A DNA stretch of 64,000 nt from Cladopsammia gracilis (taxonomy: Eukaryota > Cnidaria > Anthozoa > Scleractinia > Dendrophylliidae), in assembly GCA_022457155.1 (NCBI GenBank), contig JAJGOT010000167.1, positions 481,001 to 545,000 on the forward strand. The letters run 5' to 3'. Below are positions 59,681-64,000 of this stretch, piece by piece (the first letter of the stretch is position 1; the number at the start of each line of letters is the position of its first letter). Position numbers and translations under genes: made by a program. The notes beneath the pieces are model-generated. The model saw only the letters and a program-made list of their open reading frames with translations. It ran no database searches and had not been told where the DNA came from.

Positions 59681-62600
59681 ATGGCTTCCAGACATTTCAG
59701 TTCATTGTTTCTTCGCGCAACTGTTTTGCCGTTTGCTCGTAGAGCTGCGGTCAATGTTTCGGTAGGTAGCTTGCAATACCTGTGATTTTTTATTGTTTAT
59801 CCCTCAAAGTGGCAACTAAGTGGTGATTTTTTTATTTAATAAAACACAGGTTACCAAAGGACTAAAAACGTCGGCCGTTATCTGCACAGTAAGTCTTGTC
59901 CACGTCCGTTTTTTGCAAAGTTTTTACGTCATGGATTCGAAAAATGAAGGTACAAGTTAAAGCTGTTGAGAAATTACGAGAGGTGAACTTTTTATAACAA
60001 AGATTGTGAGCACATCGATGTGATTTGCAAGCTGCTTCTTCAGTTTCTATTCTGTGAGATAAGAAGTTGTCTTTCATCTTTATTATTTTCCTAGTGGCCT
60101 ACAGATTATATTGTTCGAACCTGTAACATTTAAATTTCGTTATTATGTTATTCTCAACACATATCTGCTTGACAGTGCTGATATAAAATTTTGCCTTTTT
60201 CTGTGCATGCAAGTTGGCATGTTTTCTCTTCATGCATGATTGCATGTACCACGGTATAGAGCAGGGGCCTGGTAATTAGTCGAGTAAAGCCCAAGTAAAA
60301 GTTAAATAATGAGATAAATTTTTGCAAGATGGGAGGGGGGGAGGGGGGGAGGGGGGGAGGGGGGGGGGGGGCTCTTCTAGATCCATCACTGGCAAAGATG
60401 ACGCATCCACACACTCAAGAAATCAGTTCCAAAAACTTAAATTTGGGAGAAGATGGCAGTTATTTAATGAACCATTAATTTTATTCCGCAGATAGTTGTG
60501 TGATATTGCCAGCATTTTTGCTTGTCAGGTTTTATTTTTTTCTCACCTGAAGACTCGAAGAAAAAACTGGATAACCTCTATATAGCTATCAGGCATCATC
60601 ATCATTCATCATTTAAATTAATAATTTAATTTATATTTTATTGGAAATTGAATGGATTTTTTTTTAAGAATGTTACCTTCCTTTGACAGTTTATTAATGT
60701 ACTCATCTTGCTCTATTTATAGAATAACCAAGAAAAACTGTGGAAGCTTGGTAAATTGAACCATGTTGCAATTGCTGTTCCTGATTTAGGTAACCCTTCA
60801 ATACTGAACCATTTTCTCTCTAACATTGGTGTACATTTTGTAATTAGGTCATACAAAATAGAATTCACATTAAGAATTCTCATTAAGAAACACAAAGAGA
60901 AGTTATAGAAAAAGAAAAATAGGAATTTGGCTCATGTTTTCACACCAAACTTTCTCAAGTGTTTCCATAACTCAGTGAAAAAAGGAAATAAAGTTTTCTA
61001 TCGTCTTTTCTGAAATACTCAAAAACATTATCTGTGTTGTCATACAGTTATGTTAAATAGTTTTCAGCCAAACAGATTGTTGACCTATATCTTGGTTTTC
61101 TTCTCCTTTTATAATTATTTTAGTTGATGAAACATGTAAAGTGAAGTACAATATTAATATGACAGGGTAAAAGAGCAGGGCTAAAAATGGGCTGTCGCAC
61201 TGAAAGTCGCCAGTGGCAAGTTAAAACTGACCAGGGCTACCAAAAGTTGAGGTTTGATCGCCCAATGTGCGACTATAATACAGAATTTCAAAAAATTGCA
61301 ATGTAAATTATGCAAAGTACAAAGGTAAAATAAAACTCAATATGTAGTTTAATTGGACTACCTTTCTCTGCATTTCTTTTCCTTGACTCTAAATTCATCA
61401 ATTTTAGTGAATTTTTAGTTCTGAAGTGGAAATTCCGAGCTGTTGTAACAGTGGTTTCACAAGCGATCCACATTCACAACATATAGACACCATTTTGATT
61501 TTGATTGTCATGTGACTCTAGACTTACTCAGAGTTCCGTGCGGGATGGTTTCGAAGTCGCACAGTTTTCGCTTTGAGAACAACCTTCACACTGGGATTGG
61601 AATGGATTTGAATATCGATTTGGCACAAAAATGTGGGGTTATTTCCCGGTTGTGAGCCGCCGCCAATAAAAAAGTGAAAAGTAAGGAAGATGTCTCCGAA
61701 AGTATTAAAAATTACGAAAAGAACAAAAGGCAGCGGGCATTTCAAAACAAATGGAAACAAGGGAGGCCATGGCTAGTTTTCGGCAATAATGCAATGTTTA
61801 ATTGCTCAGTTTCAACATTTCAAATGATTTTATATTGCCAAATCAGTGTTTTCAGTTGAACCCGTAACTCGTAACACCTGTGAGGGGTGTCACTAGTAAG
61901 TGTTACAGCTGTGAATCAAGGTGTTTCAATGCAAAGTTTAATGAGACCTTTTGGCCATGAGCCACATTGTTACGGCTGTGAATTAAGGTGTTTCAATACA
62001 AAGTTTAGTAATACCTTTTGACCATGTGCCACATTGTTACGGCTGTTAACTGAAATAGAACAGTTGGTTAAAAAGTTATTGAGAACCCTGCAAATGAATG
62101 GCTGAAAGTCTCAGGGCATTACTGGAGGCAGTTGTGTTCTTTCCTTTTAGTTAACGCTCTGTTAAAAGCCATGGGGCATTTATTCAAGTTTTTGGTTTTA
62201 AACTAGAGGAAATTGAGGGCTACTTTATTTTGGGATGGGCCACACTGAAAGAGTGCTTTTATTAACATGGTGTTTATATTTATGGGGTTGGAACTCAATA
62301 AAGAAAATTACTGCAATAGCTTTTTTTGGCCGAAACCAATTGGCCATGTGACAGCTTGGTTGTTTTATGTTACATGGGGTGGACAGGGTTCCAGTGTAAG
62401 GCAAACGCAATGATGTTTGATTTCTTTTGCATTACAGACCAGGCCAGTAAAATGTACAAGAATGTTTTAGGCGCAGATGTCAGTGGAGTACTGGTGAGTT
62501 AAGTAAAAAATATGTTATTATTGTTTTCAATTAATTGACTCTATTTGGTGAACATATTTTAAATTGGTTTCTATAGGATCTTCCAGAACATGGAGTTTCA

Positions 62601-63655
62601 ACTGTCTTCATCAACTTAGGAAATAGCAAACTTGAGGTAAAGTCATTTTACCAGTATATATGTAGTTACATGTAGCATATCATCAAAAATAAAATATCTG
62701 ACTGTGTAAGTAGATTTAGGTTATTATGTAATGTACCAAATAGAGGGTCCAACAAAGGATTGATGGCATATAGGATCAGGATTAAAATTGAGGCAGGATG
62801 CAAGCTGATGCTATGAACTTTAAGGGTGGTTTAGTCATGTGATGAAAACACCATGGCAGGTGGCAGGATGTCTGTCCTCTCTTTTGTAGGTAGGATGCAA
62901 GAAAGATAAAAATGTATGGAAGCAGATCAGTCAAAAACAGCAAATAGCACTATAATTCGATGCCAAAGCGGAGATGAGCTGAGTTGGTATGAGTGTTTTG
63001 ATTTATAATGGTGGGATGACAGGATGATGCAAAAATTATCAACTTAACAGGAAGAGAGATTGCAAAATTTTCAGGCTCCGAATAATATCACATTTCTTTG
63101 TTTTCTCTTGTTAGCTTTTATATCCATTGGGAGACAATAGTCCTATAGCTGGCTTTCTGAAGAAGAATGCAAATGGAGGAATACATCATATCTGTATCGA
63201 GGTAAGCAAAAACGTACAAACTAGGGTTGGGTGTTATTTATTATGAGCCTTCACTACTTTCCTGTTTCATACAGAACAGTATTTCCCAGTCATGCATGGA
63301 TGTACTGATCTTTATATAGTTAACTAACTTTTTCAGGTTGATGACATAAAAGCTGCTATGAAAGATCTCAAAGAACATAATATAAGAGCCTTGAGTCCAG
63401 AACCTAGGGTGAGTTCATGTAATATTATTTTATTTAATTTTTTTTTTATTCAGTACAACTGCCACAAATGTATAATATTATCAATTATTGGATACAACAA
63501 CATTGTTCTTCAAGTTGGCAACAGTTGCTCATCAGATATCTGTGTATTTACTCATTTTGTTTTGTTTTTGATAGATTGGTGCCCATGGCAAACCAGTGGT
63601 ATTTTTGCATCCAAAAGACTGTGGTGGGGTGTTGGTAGAAATGGAACAAGCCTAG
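59681..63655 (+). CDS. MCEE: methylmalonyl-CoA epimerase, mitochondrial
   Basis: Eight coding exons, 59681-59761, 59850-59888, 60723-60789, 62438-62493, 62577-62636, 63115-63201, 63337-63408 and 63575-63655, join in phase to 180 aa. The first two exons encode an Arg/Ser-rich presequence without acids (MASRHFSSLFLRATVLPFAR), as expected for import into mitochondria. The rest is a vicinal-oxygen-chelate enzyme: LNHVAIAVPDL, LPEHGVSTVF, PLGDNSPIAGFLKKN, GGIHHICIEVDD, IGAHGKPVVFLHPKDCGGVL and VEMEQA. H54, H126 and E176 are the likely metal and catalytic residues. It converts (S)- to (R)-methylmalonyl-CoA in propionate breakdown, ahead of methylmalonyl-CoA mutase. A poly(A) signal ATTAAA lies at 63772-63777. 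Its upstream DNA is entirely transposon-derived. Confidence 0.96.
60331..60371. repeat. G-rich run in MCEE intron 2
   Basis: About 41 bases are nearly all G, with single A interruptions every 7-8 bases. This is a strong G-quadruplex candidate on the plus (transcribed RNA) strand. Confidence 0.8.
61902..62049. repeat. 67-base tandem repeat in MCEE intron 3
   Basis: Units starting GTTACRGCTGTGAATYAAGG begin at about 61902, 61969 and 62036 (partial), with about 10 per cent divergence. It is non-coding. Confidence 0.75.
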
Positions 63656-63777
63656 GATACAACAAACATGGTGCCTGGTGCCTGCTGCCTGCTGCTGAAA
63701 ATCTTGCACAGCTACCAGAATAATAGAATTTTATGTCTTATCAAGTGCTCCTAGCAATGTCTGATTTTTCTATTAAA

Positions 63778-64000
63778 AGTTTTGAAGTAAAATCTGACAC
63801 CTGAAATACACATTTTACTGAGTAAGAAGGAGGAGAAATTTACATTTCTCCAGACCGGCTTTTTGTCATGTCATGATCAGTAGAAAGTCGACACCATTAA
63901 AAACAAGTTCAAACTTGTGAAATACAACCTTGAAATTAAGCAAGGATTTTATTAGACTTTTAGAAAATACCATAGAAGTCTTTAGACTAAAAACTATATA
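63778..64000. other. 3' flank of MCEE
   Basis: No gene or repeat that I can support up to the window end. Confidence 0.4.

Overview
The window is a piece of an animal nuclear genome, most likely an anthozoan cnidarian such as a stony coral or sea anemone. The genes are intron-rich with GT-AG borders and animal-type products. The spacers are packed with short inverted-repeat transposons, 5'-truncated LINEs and satellite arrays. I infer the taxon from gene content and repeat style; no species marker was seen.

Genes from left to right are: a DM-domain (DMRT) transcription factor (+, 395-1657); gamma-tubulin complex component 4, TUBGCP4 (-, 2995-10438, apparently lacking its last C-terminal segment); ribosomal protein S6, RPS6 (+, 10630-13226, divergent from TUBGCP4); DET1 (-, 15399-20374); KRTCAP2 (+, 20558-23187, divergent from DET1); the sperm cation channel CATSPER2 (-, 23585-38347, 14 coding exons with repeat-filled introns); a linker histone H1 (+, 42279-43043); a membrane MARCH-type RING-CH ubiquitin ligase (+, 44976-47111); and methylmalonyl-CoA epimerase, MCEE (+, 59681-63655). 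TUBGCP4/RPS6 and DET1/KRTCAP2 are head-to-head pairs with 191 and 183 bases between start codons, each holding a YY1-like site, which suggests shared promoters. The products do not form one pathway.

Mobile DNA dominates the rest. The most striking object is a 9.77-kb unit at 48880-58645, flanked by an exact 8-base duplication (CTAGTTTT). It ends in identical 51-base inverted termini, followed inward by about 2 kb of a 10-base tandem repeat on each side (192 units on the left, about 208 on the right). Inside lies a decayed family-B DNA polymerase gene. The 3' half of that gene is also present inverted in the left arm, and both copies carry the same piggyBac-like MITE at the same codon. This looks like a polymerase-bearing mobile element whose arms were copied from one another.

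Other clear insertions with target-site duplications are: a 729-base element in a TUBGCP4 intron; a 2976-base element that split an open reading frame inside CATSPER2 intron 9; TTAA-flanked MITEs (32016-32735, 51444-52161, 43695-44042); and a 992-base Mutator-like element (58681-59672) whose 9-base duplication includes the A of the MCEE start codon. The last element and the 9.77-kb unit together separate MCEE from its original upstream DNA by about 10.8 kb.
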